DNA of 64,000 nt from Aegilops tauschii subsp. strangulata (Eukaryota > Streptophyta > Magnoliopsida > Poales > Poaceae), in contig NC_053037.3 in assembly GCF_002575655.3 (NCBI RefSeq), positions 207,685,743-207,749,742 of the forward strand, written 5' to 3'. Below are positions 35,976 through 48,258 of the stretch, piece after piece. The notes beneath the pieces are model-generated. The model had not been told where the DNA came from and made no database searches. It saw nothing but the letters and a program-made list of their open reading frames with translations. Numbering within the stretch: the stretch's first letter is position 1; the number at the start of each line of letters is the position of its first letter. Position numbers and translations under genes: made by a program.

Positions 35976-37395
35976 GGGAATATTTAGTTAAAACAGGGCA
36001 ATAGAAAAGTGTATTGGTCACTAGAAGTTATTAGGTAGGAATATAGTAAGAAAAGGGAATAATAGTTGGTTGCTTAAATACTACACAATACATTTGATAT
36101 TGCTGGGTAAGTCAACATGCAGATACTTGAAAAGAAATCTTTCTTCGAACAAAGTCTGGACGGATGATATCGTCGGGGAATTTACCATATATCTCATTAC
36201 CAGGCCCTTTTATGTGCAGTGCAATTCTAGTGCCAGCTATCAGTGCATAAAACATAGAAATTTCTCTCTAAAAGCCAGTGCCAAAATAGGAGTCACCACG
36301 TTCATCAAGTCTTACAGTAGCAATGATTGTAAATCCATGGATTGTGTGCAGCAGTCTTGATTAATGTAAAGGGAAAGATTTTGCACTATAGATTCTGTTG
36401 CATAGCAGGGGATGCGCTGCAGAAAATGGTAGGATTGTTAAAGAAAATATGGTAACATGCAAATATGGGCCAAAATTGAACGAACTGTACAGCAGTCGAA
36501 ATCGAAGGACAAAAATCTATAATTAAACAGAAACGGTAAACATGATGTCATGGAAATATGAGAGTAATCGAAAGAACAATACATCATTAACTTGCCTAAT
36601 ATAGAAAGAAGAGGGGGGAAAATCCCCTTTGACGTATATGGTGCATGTGGCACCTTTTATCCAAATGTAGTAATATTTAGAATATGTTCAGGAAAGTAGG
36701 CCATGCCAGCCGATTTAGGGTGAGATTGAACATACCGCGTGCATCGTCAAGTCATCTGGTACGGTGAGATGGAATGTCTGGCGGAGGCCGCAAGGTCCTG
36801 ATGTGTCCCCGCACTGTACACTCTATGAACGAACGAAAACCCTCAAATAAGCTCGAATAAAAATGAATTCACGACGATTTTGGCCGTGTGATTAAAGGAG
36901 GCAGATGAACTGGGATAAGAGATGAGATAATATCTCATTAAATTAGTTACCTTGTTGTCCATGAGATAGAACCCTTAGTAAGACAGATTCCCCAACTGAG
37001 CGGAGCTGGGTCGACCGCGAGCAGCGTCGAGAAAGTCAATGGCGATAGGCGGCAGCAAGTGGAAGTGGCGAAATGCGGTGGGCTTTGCCGGCGGCAGGCC
37101 CCGAGCTAAGTGTTTACCGCCACGATAGGCGGTGCCATACATAGACGCGGAGGAGCTTGTGTAGGTGTGAATGGGGACCGGAGGGGGTGGCGGGAGGGGT
37201 GAGGGTTTTTGTGACGTGGGGATGGTGAGGGTTTTATTTTTTATTTTCTGAATTGGGTGGTGAGGGTTTTCTGTCCCACAAAGAATTTTGGAGGCGACGG
37301 TTTGCTAGAGCCAACCATGTGTGATTGACGCAACAGGCAAAATGAAAGTCATTGCACACGGTTCCAATTTTGGGAACCGTGTGTGATTGACGTAC
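35976..37395. other. upstream region of the F-box gene; no supported CDS
   Basis: AT-rich DNA to about 36700, then GC-richer DNA. On the minus strand an ATG near 36963 (ATGGACAACAAG|GTAAC) could be a tiny first exon, but I cannot join it to the F-box exon. From 37290 to 37395 words such as CCATGTGTGATTGACG and GCACACGGTTCC repeat, as in CACTA subterminal regions. Confidence 0.35.
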
Positions 37396-37397
37396 TA

Positions 37398-37625
37398 CCT
37401 CCGTCATGGTTTATTGGTCCCCTTTGTAATTTTTACCAAATTTTGACCAAATATTTAACTAAGAAATGTTTACGCATGTCACCAAAAATTATATCATTGA
37501 ACACTATGCTCAAATACTCATCCAACGATATAATTTTTGCTGACCTGCACTAACATTTTGTTAGTTAAACCTTTGGTCAAAATTTAACACAAATTACAAA
37601 GGGGACCAATAAACCAAGACAAAGG
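37398..37625. mobile_element. Stowaway-type MITE (Tc1/Mariner), 228 bp
   Basis: CCTCCGTCATGGTTTATTGG at the left and its near-complement ending CCAAGACAAAGG at the right form terminal inverted repeats of some 60 bp, flanked by TA (37396-37397 and 37626-37627). The inverted match continues into GGTCAAAATTT/AAATTTTGACC, so the unit can fold into one long hairpin. TA duplication and CTCCGT start are the Stowaway hallmarks. Confidence 0.9.
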
Positions 37626-37809
37626 TAGATTCCATCAACCGAACTGATTGCATCCATATCCCACGGTTAGCCATAAGTAAACATAGATTAAACATACCTA
37701 GACATAGATAATAAGCGTACACGTACACAAGCATAGTTCAACCATAAGTACATAGTTCAACCGTCATTAAGCATACTCAAGCGTACATAGTTCGATCCCA
37801 CATCTCATC

Positions 37810-38780
37810 TCACATGCCCGCACGATCCTGAACCTTCTCCAGGTACTCGGCGTACGCACCTTGCGCCATCCTGCGGGAATACTTCTGCTTGAAGGAGCCA
37901 ACGGCCCGTCCTCTTGCATGCGCTAGAACACTTAGATACGCGTCATGAAGCTTGTGGTTGCAAAATTGGCATCGATAGCCGCTGTTCCAGGTCCTAATAT
38001 GCCTGTTATGCTTTCCCGCATAAAGCTCCCTCAGGATTTGCCTCCTGTACCTCCTCTGACCATCTTCATCCTTGCTGTCCACATCGTCAGATAACACCTA
38101 TACAAATAGTAAAACAAATTTGGCATCAAATCAATGATTACATGCCGTGAAGTAGGATTAGGAATTTATGACTATTTATTTATACATATCCAGAGATTAT
38201 GGTTTGATTTTAAGCACATTCGTTTATGTACAGACCAATCTTGAAGAAAATAATGGCACAAACATATGTAGGTCATTCAAAATCAATTGTCTAGTCCTGG
38301 CTAGGAATTACTAGCAAGAACACTAAGCCTAGTAGGATTAATAGCAGAAATCATTTGCAAAGATGAAACAACTAATCACTTATCACTTGTACCATTCCAA
38401 CAATCAATACACTACACGGATCTAACGAAACTTACTCAGATTTCATGGATTGGGTGAACATAACCATAGGATTTCTATTCCAAAAAGGGGGAGGCAGTTG
38501 TAACAAGAGAAACCCTATGATCTATTTGTCACATAAATGGGTATAGATGACTAACCAGTTGTCTGTCGTCGTTGGAATCGTCGCCGGGGTCGTCACCAGA
38601 GTCGGTGTGGAACTCCGCCTCCGACTGTGGAAGCTCGACGCCGTCGACGACGTCAGGGTGCAGCGATAACTCGTCGGCGGTGACGGCAACCTCTGTCTCC
38701 ATCTCCACGTCGTGCTCCGGTGCTTTAGTAGCCCCGGCGTCACCACTCCCTCTGATGGGGTGCTTCGGCGGCATCCTCAT
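37810..38780 (-). CDS. two-exon gene, protein with zf-XS-like zinc finger (about 170 aa)
   Basis: Exon 1 (38780-38556) starts MRMPPKHPIRGSG and is acidic towards its end (SGDDPGDDSNDD); donor CTG|GTTAGT. Exon 2 (38097-37810) follows acceptor TTTGTATAG in the same phase and ends at TGA 37810. The joined frame has no stop: 75 plus 95 codons. Exon 2 contains YRCQFCNHKLHDAYLSVLAH, a C-x2-C...H arrangement resembling zf-XS, the finger found beside the XS domain in SGS3/IDN2-type RNA-silencing proteins, but no XS domain follows. That likeness is my reading and moderate at best. Intact ends, phase-0 intron and no damage set it apart from its neighbours. It could be a gene carried by a CACTA-like transposon. 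Confidence 0.5.
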
Positions 38781-39318
38781 ACACTGACGGCATTGAGGAC
38801 TGAGATCGGCGTCAAGGATGCAAGCGGATAGAGAGGATTGTGTGTGTGACGAGGATGGGGAGTGCGACCGCTTGGGCGCACCATTAATATGGAGTAGTGG
38901 GAGTTGTGGGAGAGAGGCGGGCGGCGTTCAAACCGATGGCTCGCCTCCTGGTGAGCCTGCGCGCCGGACTGCTAACATGCCTACCAAAGTTTCACACAAC
39001 ATACTCGCACGCCCCCCGATGACATTACGCAGTGAGCACACCTCCTTCAATTCCCACACCTGCACGCACGCCTCCCGGTCTGCCTACACGGAGGACTGCT
39101 CGGATGCGTCCCGTCAACTCACGTCTGCTCGCACGGCACATGGGTCGCGCGGTGGAACACATATTTTTCTATTTGGATGATTAATGTTGCCGCTTTATTT
39201 CTTAACCAAAGAATGGCACGTATCCATTGTTGGTCTAACGCTCACGGTTCGAATAAATAATCCGTTTGGGATATTGGTTCCCAATTATTAATAATCTCCC
39301 GTTAGTAATTAGATAAAG
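38781..39318. other. intergenic; possible promoter of the zf-XS-like gene
   Basis: No supported ORF. On the minus strand, ATTAATGG near 38890 is the best AT-rich core about 110 bp before the ATG at 38780. TAAAG at 39314-39318 is the left target duplication of the solo LTR that follows. Confidence 0.3.
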
Positions 39319-42300
39319 TGTAACGCCCACGATGCGGCCATATCTCCCACGTGTCGAGGCACGACTTAGAGGCATAACCGCATTGTGGTTTTGTCACAAG
39401 AAGGGTCATCTTCACACAATCCCATGTAATGAACAAGAAAGGGATAAATAGATAGTTGGCTTACAATCGCCACTTCACACAATACTTAAATAATTCATAC
39501 ATCCTCCAAAATACATACATAGACCGACTACGGTCAAATCCAAAAGAAAAGAAGATAAACCCCAAATGCTAGATCCCGATCATCCCAACTGGGCTCCACT
39601 ACTGATCAGTAGGAAACGAAACATAGTAACGACCAAGGTCCTCGTCGAACTCCCACTTGAGTTCGGTGGCATCACCTGTACTGGTATCCTCGGCACCTGC
39701 AACTGTTTTGGTAGTATGTGTGAGTCACGAGGACTCAGCAATCTCAAAACCCGCGAGATCAAGACTATTTAAGCTTATGGGTAGGATGAGTTTATGAGGT
39801 GGAGTTACAGCAAGCTCTAAGCAAATATGGTGGCTAACATATGAGTACAAGAGTAAGATGAGAAGCTACGAAACGGTCGTGAAACTAGAAGTGATCAAGA
39901 AGTGATCCTGAACTACTTAAGTTCAAACATAACCCAAACTGTGTTAACTTCCCGGACTCCGCCGAAAAGAGACCATCACGGCTACACACGCTGTAGATGC
40001 ATTTTAATTAATTCAAGTTCCAAGTTCTCTACAACCGGATATTAACAAATTCCCATCTACCACATAACCGCGGGCACGGCTTTTGAAAGTTTAAACCCTG
40101 CAGGGGTGTCCCAACTTAGCCCATCACAAGCTCTCACGATCAACGAAGGATATTCCTTCTCCTGGAACAACCCGATCAGACTCGGAATCCCGGTTACAAG
40201 ACATTTCGACGATGGTAAAACAAGACCAGCAAGACCGCCCGAATGTGCCGACAAATCCCGATAGGAGCTGCACATATCTCGTTCTCAGGGCACACCAGAT
40301 GGGCAAGACGTCGGGTTGGCATAGACCCTGGATGCCCAGGGGGCGCCGGACATCGCCTTGGTTGGACCAGCACTAAGAGGAACACTAGCCCGGGGGGTTA
40401 AATAAAGATGACCCTCGGGTTTGCAACTCCCTAGGGAAAAGTTTAGGTTGTTGTTAGGCAAATGTTAGAATCAAGCTTGGGCCTTGCTAGAGGAGTTTTA
40501 TTCAAAGCGAACTGTCAAGGGGGTCCCATAACCCCAACCGTGTAAGGAACGCAAAATCAAGGAACATAACACTGGTATGACGGAAACTAGGGCGGCAAGA
40601 GTGGAACAAAACACCGAGCAAAAGGCCAAGCCTTCCACCCTTTTCCAAGTATATAGATGCATTAATTTAAATAGGAGATAATGTGATATCCCAACATATC
40701 CATGTTCCAACATGGAACAACCTGCAAGGCACCTGCAACTAGCAAAGCTATAAGAGGGGCTGAGCAAAAGCGGTAACATAGCCAAACAATGGTTTGCTAG
40801 CAAGGATGGTTAGAGGCTTGACATGGCAATATGGGAGGCATGATAAACAAGTGATAGGTAACGCGACATAGCAATAGAACAAACAACAAGCAAGCAAAGA
40901 TAGAAGGATATCGAGGGTAAAGGTCATCTTGCCTTAAATCCCGCTAGGAAGAAGACCGAATCCATGAAGTAGACGAACCAACGTAGTAGAACGAATTCTC
41001 ACCATCTCAACGTAACCGGAATTATTGAGAAGAAGCACAACCGGAAAGAAGCAAACAACATGGTAAACAACCATCACATAAACATGGCATGATGCACAAC
41101 CAAGTATGATGCATGTTCGGTTTAATGAGGCATGACATGGCAAAGTGCAACAAACAATACTACAAATTAAGTGGAGCTCAATATGCAACGAGTTGCATAT
41201 GGACGAAACACCACATTCGAGTTATTTAGTTCGGTCTCGTTTAGGTCAACAACAATATTAAATGTTGTTAAACATGGCAAGAGGTGAAACATAAGTAAAC
41301 TAACTATTTAGGCAAGTTTAAATGAGGCCGGAAACAACAAACAACAATTCCGGAATATCCTCATGTCCATATTTTGAATTAGCTACTGTTTAGCCCTAAA
41401 CCATATTTTATGTTGTTAAACAGTAAAACAAAGTGCACCAAGTTAATCCATGCATTATTCCACCCCATTTACATATAAAGTTTATTTAAAATGGAGCTAT
41501 GGTTATTTAGTTATGCAATAAACCATTTTAGCATGTCATTTAGCAAATTAAATGCAAACAGCAAGTTAAACATTTTTTACATGGATGAAAGCAGCATATT
41601 ATGAAACTATATGAAATTCTAAGCATTTTACATATATAGTTTGCTCTAATCCGATGCACATTTTGTGAGATATTAAATGCATGAACATGGAGGGTTTTTC
41701 TAACAGGCCAAACAAGCAGGCGCTAGGGCAGCTCACCCATGGGCTGAGGCCAGGTCGGTGGATCTGGTGGCCCAAGGCGAAGGCAAAGCAGAGGAGGGCT
41801 CGCGCGGACGACGTGACACTCGTCCATGCTGGTGCTGGACCAAGTCACCGAGGGGGGCAGCGCTGGCCGTCTTGTTCATGAAGAAGTGGACGCGGCTGGC
41901 GATGCGGGATGCAGGGCACGGCGGCGACCTCCGGCGACGCGTGGATGGACGAGGGGGACGGATCCGGTGCGGAGGAAGTCGAGGAGGGACGAGGCGAGGC
42001 TGGAGCTCAGGTGCGGGACTCAATCATCCATCGCGTTGTCCATAGTGCAGGGAGAGAGAGAGGTTAGAGATAGTGGGGAAAACGAGGAGGAGTCGCTGGA
42101 TTGGAGGAGGCGAGGAGCCGCGACGTGCGGGACTCCAAATCCGGCGAGTGGCGTGGCCTGTCGAGGTCCTGGACGGCGGCGCGCGGGAGGCCGCGAACGG
42201 GACGGCTCGGCAGGAATTTGGTGTGCGGGTGCAGTGACCTGAAGGAGGCAGTGTCGATGGCAGGGGACGGCCGGGAACAGGGGTCTCCGGCCCGGATCTG

Positions 42301-43202
42301 GTCGATCTCGTCCCGTTACAAGGGTGCAGAGGCGAGCACGGGGCGTCGGCGAGCGTCTGCTGCAAGGCTCCATGGCGCTCCTGTTGCAGACATCGAGAGA
42401 TATGAGAGGGAGAGAGAGCAGCGAAGGGAGGAAGATGGAGAGACAGGGGAGGAGATGAGCGGGACAAGGCCGGTCCTGGTCGAGGTGGTCTCCGGCGAGG
42501 CCGGCCAGCGATGAGGCGACGAGGCAATGAGGAGCGGGACGGGAGCTCCTCTCCCGATCCAGATCGGATCGAGGTGGCTGTGGCCGCGGGAGCTGTAGGG
42601 GGCACCTCTTGGACGCTGGATCTCGATCCAATGGTTCGGATGGATGGATCTGGAGTCTGGGGTGAACTGGGTGGTGGCTGAAAACGAGGAGAGAAGTGGC
42701 TGCGCAGGTGACTGCGGGAAGGATCCCGAGCAGGAGCTGGTTTGGCGGCGGGATGAGGAAAATGAGGGAGTTGGTCTAGGGCTAGGTTGTTTATATAGGT
42801 AGGGGATTAGGGTAGGTGTTAATCCGGTCCGTCCGATCGTAATCGGATGACAGAGAATAATTAGGTTAGGGAGTCTAAATAAGAAAACGGAGATGTTTCG
42901 GGATGATCCAAATCCAACGGTGATGACTGAGGTGGTCGGGTTCGGGTAAGATTCGGGTGCGGAAGACGGGTCGATGCACTGTGCAAAGAGGCTCGAACGG
43001 TCGGAAAACAAAAGAACAGTTGGTCTCAAAAGGGACAACGAAGGCGACAGGGAGAAGCGGCAACTACGAACGAAAGCAGGGTTTATGAAAACACGCGAAT
43101 GCAATGGTCATGATGCGATGATGAAAGCAACAAACAAATAATTAATAAAGCTGACACGCAAAACATGGAAGGCATCTGGAGCATCGGTCTTGGGGCGTTA
43201 CA
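39319..43202 (-). mobile_element. Sukkula-like solo LTR, diverged subfamily, 3,884 bp
   Basis: Starts TGTAACGCCC, ends GGGCGTTACA, and is flanked by TAAAG at 39314-39318 and 43203-43207. Much of the interior follows the LTR at 1523-6266 (for example CACAAGACATTTCGAC..ATGG and ACCTGCAAC.GTTTTGG stretches), with the TATATAAA promoter at 42790-42797 on the minus strand. The 3' terminus (CATCGTGGGCGTTACA on the minus strand) differs from Sukkula, so it is a related family or subfamily. Overlapping GC-rich ORFs at 41681-43104 on both strands are shadows. Confidence 0.75.
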
Positions 43203-43207
43203 TAAAG

Positions 43208-43718
43208 ATTACATCAAAACTGGTCTCAAATTTGACAAAAAGAAGTACAATGCCACTTTGTATTGGTGTCCATATCACAACACGATAAGTTTCATGAACT
43301 TAAAATAAGTTTTGGATGTACTAGAATTTAGAAATCAAGATTCTAAATGTTTGAAATTTGTTGCACGGGGAGTAAACATGCACCCAATGAGACAGATGTA
43401 TTTTTGCAATCCATTTAGGTGCACTGCCACGTGTGCATGTAGCTCAAATTTGATTTTTGCACATTATACCCATAGAAAATCAATCAATTAATGTACTAAA
43501 ATGTCTTAATGATCTCTGTAATTTTTTCGAAATTAAAACGTACCTCCTTTGGTAACATATATTCACAGCGGGATAATTAATTTAACATGCATCGTAGTTG
43601 CAGTGGATTCGCGGTGTGTGTGTGGGTGTGTGCGTCTGGGGGTGGCGGGTGGCTCGCAGTACACTATGAGTTGTGAGCCACCGTGTGGGTTGGCCGTTTT
43701 GTTAGGGAGGCTGGTGCC
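43208..43718. other. about 500 bp without recognised genes
   Basis: AT-rich with a GT-rich run (GTGTGTGTGGGTGTGTGCG) near 43615-43635. It leads into the 330-bp tandem array. No coding signal. Confidence 0.35.
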
Positions 43719-43771
43719 ACATTAGTCATGAATTTGTTATTTAAAACATTACACAACCCTTTCATACATAC

Positions 43772-44661
43772 AGTCGGCGTCCTGGGAACAGGGGTCCCCA
43801 GACTTGCCTGCCTGCGGCCCACGGCGTGGCTCCACCCGCGGCCCTGTACGGCCCATCTTCACCAGTAAACACTCAAGACCCTCGCGAGGGGGCAGGCCTC
43901 GTGAGGCGGACGACGCAAGACCTCCTCGGGGGCGGCCTCACCAGGCTGGCTCACGAGGGGCGGAGAGATCAAGGCCAGGGGCACCTCGCGAGGTTCCCGT
44001 GACATAAGCCATGACAACCGGGGCCAGGCGGGCGCGAGTGCGCGCAGTGTCCTCGTTTCCTCTTTGGTGCTAAAGAGGCAAGCGCAGGCGAGGAGTCCCG
44101 AGGCATCAGGCAAAGGTTTCCATATCGGTGCAATGAGACCAAGACCAGTAGGACGGCAGGACGGAGGTCACCGTGGAGCCCAAGACGGCGTCACCACCAG
44201 AGCCTTTGGCAGGCGAAGACCACCTTTAGTCAGGATAACTTGTACTAGTTGTGTCCCTTCAAATTTGGCCATTGTGGCATCTCTTCCCGCTCAATATTTG
44301 TGAAGAGGACCAAGGCCCCTATAAATAGGACTAGCCACCACCTTAGCTGGGGACGGATCATTCAGACCACCAGCCACCTCACAAGCTTACCATGCACAAG
44401 AGCACCGCTCCTCAAGAGGCTGTTCTTCCCTTGTAACTGTTCATCCTCAGCCCGAGAGGCAATCCACCACACCACACTGGAGTAGGGTATTACACCACAT
44501 CGGTGGCCCGAACCAGTATAAACCTTGTGTCTCTTGTACTGTGAGTTCGACGCGTTGGGCTTTGAGATCGCGGTGAGGGCGTGAGCTAGGGGGAGGAGAG
44601 ATCTTTGTGCGCTTCCCAGTGTTCTAACCTCAAGGGCTTTGCCGGAACCCGAAATCCGACA
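43772..44661 (+). repeat. element B 5' LTR
   Basis: This 890-bp LTR ends CCGACA before the primer site. TATAAATAG at 44320-44328 is the core promoter. CTCGCGAG-type palindromes recur in U3. Confidence 0.85.
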
Positions 44662-44663
44662 TT

Positions 44664-44681
44664 TGGCGTGCCAGGTAGGGG
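44664..44681 (+). other. element B primer-binding site
   Basis: TGGCGTGCCAGGTAGGGG lies two bases inside the 5' LTR; element C has TGGCACACCAGGTAGGGG at the same place (58607). The tRNA is not identified. Confidence 0.6.
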
Positions 44682-44738
44682 TGCCTCGAAGCTTTCCTTC
44701 CGTCGATCCACGCTCCCTCACCGCAGCACCTTGCCCCC

Positions 44739-45298
44739 ATGGCCGGCATTGCTCTTCCAACATCGACGGCGGATGCCCATGGCGGGGCCAGGTGGCTCAG
44801 AGCCTTAGCCCCCGCCTTGCGGCGGGTGTGGTGGCCACCCAAGTTCAAGCCAGAGATGCCGCCGCGTTACGACGGTGCGGCGGACCCGTTGGCCTTCCTG
44901 CTGGCGTATGAGGAGGCCGTCCTGGAGGCCGGGGCGACCACAAGGTCATGGCCAACTGGCTTCCCGTGGCCCTCGCTGGTGCACCGCGCGCCTGGCTGCT
45001 CAACCTCCCAGGATCCACGGTGACACCTTGGGAGGAGCTGCACAGCCTCTTCGTTGAGTGCTTCACGGCAACGGCACTCCCCGCCGTTGCGGCCCTCCTC
45101 GGCGGCTCGCAAGCGCCGCCCTCGGGCCGTCACACCAAGCCGTTCTTTCGCCAGATCGGCGCCGCTTCCGCGCGACAGGGTGCTCCCCCGGGTTGGGCGG
45201 CGCCCAAGGCCGACCAGACCATTGACTCGGGGGATCACCCTATCACCACCGTCGGCTCGGGCCCCCGATGCTTTGCACGCCCACCATCTAGAACGTAG
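44739..45298 (+). pseudogene. element B gag, internally deleted
   Basis: ATG at 44739 (MAGIALPTSTADAHGG) leads to KFKPEMPPRYDGAADPLAF, which aligns with KFKPDLPLRYDGTSDPAKF in the gag of element C. A shift near 44940 enters the frame of MANWLPVALAGAPRAWLLNLP. After about 45060 the Gag core and zinc-knuckle region present in element C are missing: the sequence jumps to the segment just before protease. Roughly 800 bp have been lost compared with element C, so no functional Gag is possible. Confidence 0.75.
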
Positions 45299-45837
45299 AC
45301 ATCACCAAGACCCTCATCGACGGCGGCGCCGGCCTCAACGTGCTCTCTGTGGAGGCTTTTGGCCTCCTCCACGTACAGCTCAAGCGGCTCCGCCCCAGCA
45401 AGCCCTTCTCCGGGGTCGGCGATGGCTCCTCCTGCCCCCTGGGGCAGATCCATCTTCCTGTGACCTTCGGCACCCGCGACAACTATCGCACTGAGCTGAT
45501 CGACTACGACATTGCCCGAATTGGCCTCCCGTACAACGCCATCCTCGGGTACCCGGCTTTGGCTCAGTTTATGGCGGCAACCCATCCGGCCTACGACCTC
45601 ATGAAGATGCCTGGGAGCAAGGGTGTCCTCAACGTAGTTGGGGATACCAAGGAAGCTCTGGTAGCCTCAAGCTTGCCCTCAAGACCGCCGCGGCAGCGCG
45701 GCCGGCCGACGAGGTCACCGCCGGAGTTAAGGAGGCCACACCAGCCAAGAAGGAGCAGTTGTTCACTGAAGATCCGGCAGACACCAAGCAGGTGCCGGTC
45801 GAGGAAGATGGGTCCTCCGGAGCTACCTTCACCATAG
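45299..45837 (+). pseudogene. element B protease region
   Basis: The frame carries TLIDGGAGLNVLSVEAF (aspartic protease active site D-G-G-A), FSGVGDGSSCPLGQI and LPYNAILGYPALAQF, the conserved retropepsin blocks seen again in element C at 60353-60937. A shift near 45690 moves on to the reverse transcriptase frame. Confidence 0.8.
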
Positions 45838-48249
45838 GTGCCAACCTCGACCCAGATCAAGAGGAGGCATTGGTGAAGTTATTACGCGCCAACAAGGAGG
45901 TATTCGCCTGGGAACCCAAGCAACTTGTAGGGGTCCCGAGAGGGGTGATTGAGCATCACTTAAGGGTGTGGCGATAGTCCACGGAGAAGCAGTACTTCTA
46001 CCCATGCGCGCCCTGTGAAGAAGAGGGCACGGCGACAGTCCACGGAGAAACAGTCCTTCGTCGTCCAGAAAACCCGTGAGCTGGAGGCAACAGGTGTCAT
46101 CCGCGAGGTTCGGTACCCCGAGTGGCTGGCGAACCCCGTCGTCGTGCCAAAGAAAGGCGGGAAGGAGCGCATGTGTCTCGACTTCACCAACCTCAACAAG
46201 GCCTGTCCCCAAGATCTGTTCCCGCTTCCACGCATCGACCAGATCGTTGACTCCACAGCCGAGTGTGACTTGCTATGCTTCCTGGATGCGTTCTCAGGCT
46301 ATCATCAGATCAAGATGGCGGTACAGGATGTGAAGAAGACGGCCTTCCTAACCACGTGCGGGGTGTACTGCTACAGTTGCATGTCGTTCGGGCTGCGCAA
46401 CGCAGGCGCGACCTTCCAACAACTAATGCACATCGCCCTGGGTCAGCAGCTCGGGAGGAACGCTGAGGCCTACGCCGACGACATTGTGGTAAAGTCTCGG
46501 GAGGCGAGAACTTTGATTCAGGACCTGGAGGAGACCTTTGCGAGCCTGCGCCAAGTGAACTTGCGGCTCAACCCAGAGAAGTGCGTGTTTGGTGTCCCGT
46601 CAGGCAAGCTGCTGGGCTTCCTCATGTCCCATAGGGGGATCGAGGCCAACCCGGAGAAGGTCAAGGCGATCGACGACATGAGCCCACCACAAACCTCAAG
46701 GAAATGCAGAAGCTTGCCGGTTGCGTGACTTCACTAGGGAGCTTCATCTCCAAGCCGGGAGAGCGCGCCGTACCATTCTTCAAGCTGATGAAGAAGAACG
46801 GGCCATTTGAGTGGACCCCGGAGGCTGACCAAGCGTTTCAAGACCTCTTGAGCCCCTGGTGCTCTACCTCACCGCCACTCCTTATTCTGCCAGCGCAGCT
46901 CTGGTGGCGGTCCGGGAAGAGCGCCAGGAAAAGGATGCGTCACGCCGAGCCGCGCCCCCAGCTGGGGCGATACAAGACCCAGAGGGCACCGCAAGGGCTG
47001 CGGCGATGCCAACGGGCAACCAAGCTCCGCAAGTTGGCACCCTAGGCCTGTAGATGCCCCAATGAGCGACCAGGCTTCGAGGGTTCCATTGCCTCAGGGG
47101 GCGCCTCAACCTCCGATGGATGTAGGCCCCGTCGACGCGCCCGCCCTCGTTGAGCACCCAGTGTATTTCATCAGCACAGTTCTGCGGGATGCTAGGGCAC
47201 AGTACCCCATGCCTCAGAAGCTCTTTCTCACGCTCTTGGTGGCCTCGCGTATGCTACGACACTACTTTGAAGGTTACCCAATCAAGGTCATCTCGGCTTA
47301 CCGAGTAGAGAGGGTACTCAAGAGCCCCAACGCAGCTGGAAGAGTCGCCGAGTGGAACATCGAGCTGCAAGCATTCCAGTTGGAGTTTAGCACAACCAGG
47401 GTTATTAAGGGAGCCGCGCTCGCCGACTTTGTGACAGAATGGACCGACGCTCCGGGGTTTGAAGCGGGCGAGGATCGATCCCTCTCGCCAGGAAGTGAAG
47501 CACCAGATGGCTGGGTCATGTATTTCGATGGCGCGTTCGCACGCCAGGGTGCGGCAGCTGGAGCAGTGCTCATCTCGCCTACTCAGGACAAGCTCTACTA
47601 CGCCGTGCAGCTCTGCTTCCAGCATGGTGAGAAGGTCTCCAACAACATCGCAGAGTACGAAGGCCTCATCGCGGGCCTTAAGGCTGCGGTGGCCCTTCGG
47701 GTAAAGTGCCTCACCATCAAGGGCGACTCGCAGCTCCTTGTGAACTTCTCCAACAAGGTGTACGAGCCAAGGGATGAGCACATGGAGGCGTACCTGGCGG
47801 AGGTGCGCAAAATGGAAAAGCCTTTCCTGGGTCTAGAATTGCAGCACGTGCCCTGTGGCACCAACAAGGAGGCTGACGACATCGCCAAAAGGGCATCCAA
47901 GCGACTACCCCAACAACTGGGCATCTTCGAGGAGCGGCTCTTCAAGCCGTCGGCAGCACCTCCGCTTTCGAGGCCGGCGCCGCCTCGGGAGGAGCTCCCC
48001 CAGCCACCAGCTTCGGGAGCCCCGGCCCGTGGCCCGACCTCGGGAGCGGGCCTACTCTTGGCGCTTGAGCCTCAGGAAGGGTGCTGGACCAAGGAGTTCA
48101 AGGGATACCTGACGCAAGGGACGCTGCCGAAGAAAGAGGAGGACGCGGAGCATGTGGCCCGGCAGGCCACGGTGTACTGCATCCGGGACGGTGAGTTATA
48201 CAGGATGCGACCGAACGATGTTTCTCTGCATTGTATCTCCAGGGAATAG
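45759..48249 (+). pseudogene. element B reverse transcriptase, RNase H and archaeal-type RNase H
   Basis: 45759-45977 holds the RT approach (FAWEPKQLVGVPRGV). 46015-46728 has the RT palm: EWLANPVVVPKKGG, LDAFSGYHQIKMAVQD, catalytic YADDIVVKSR, PEKCVFGVPSGKLLGF. After a shift at about 46710, 46704-47045 has the connection (LGSFISKPGERAVPFFKLMKK), and 47062-48249 has the degenerate RNase H (LRHYFEGYPIKV) followed by a second RNase H with MYFDGAF, NNIAEYEGLIAGL, IKGDSQLLVN and EADDIAKRAS. The tandem RNase H fixes the Tat lineage. TAG at 48247 separates it from integrase in the same frame. Confidence 0.85.
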
Positions 48250-48258
48250 GGGAAAGAA

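Noticed and set aside
41733..42045. Possible promoter-linked small gene near 41750-42240
   Set aside because: Both strands open, no splice or coding bias; lies inside the solo LTR.
42020..43104. ORFs of 193-262 aa on the minus strand
   Set aside because: GC-rich, Ser/Pro/Arg-rich frames in the LTR leader; overlapping frames and no motif.
47254..47781. 175-aa minus-strand ORF
   Set aside because: Shadow of the RNase H frame of element B on the other strand.
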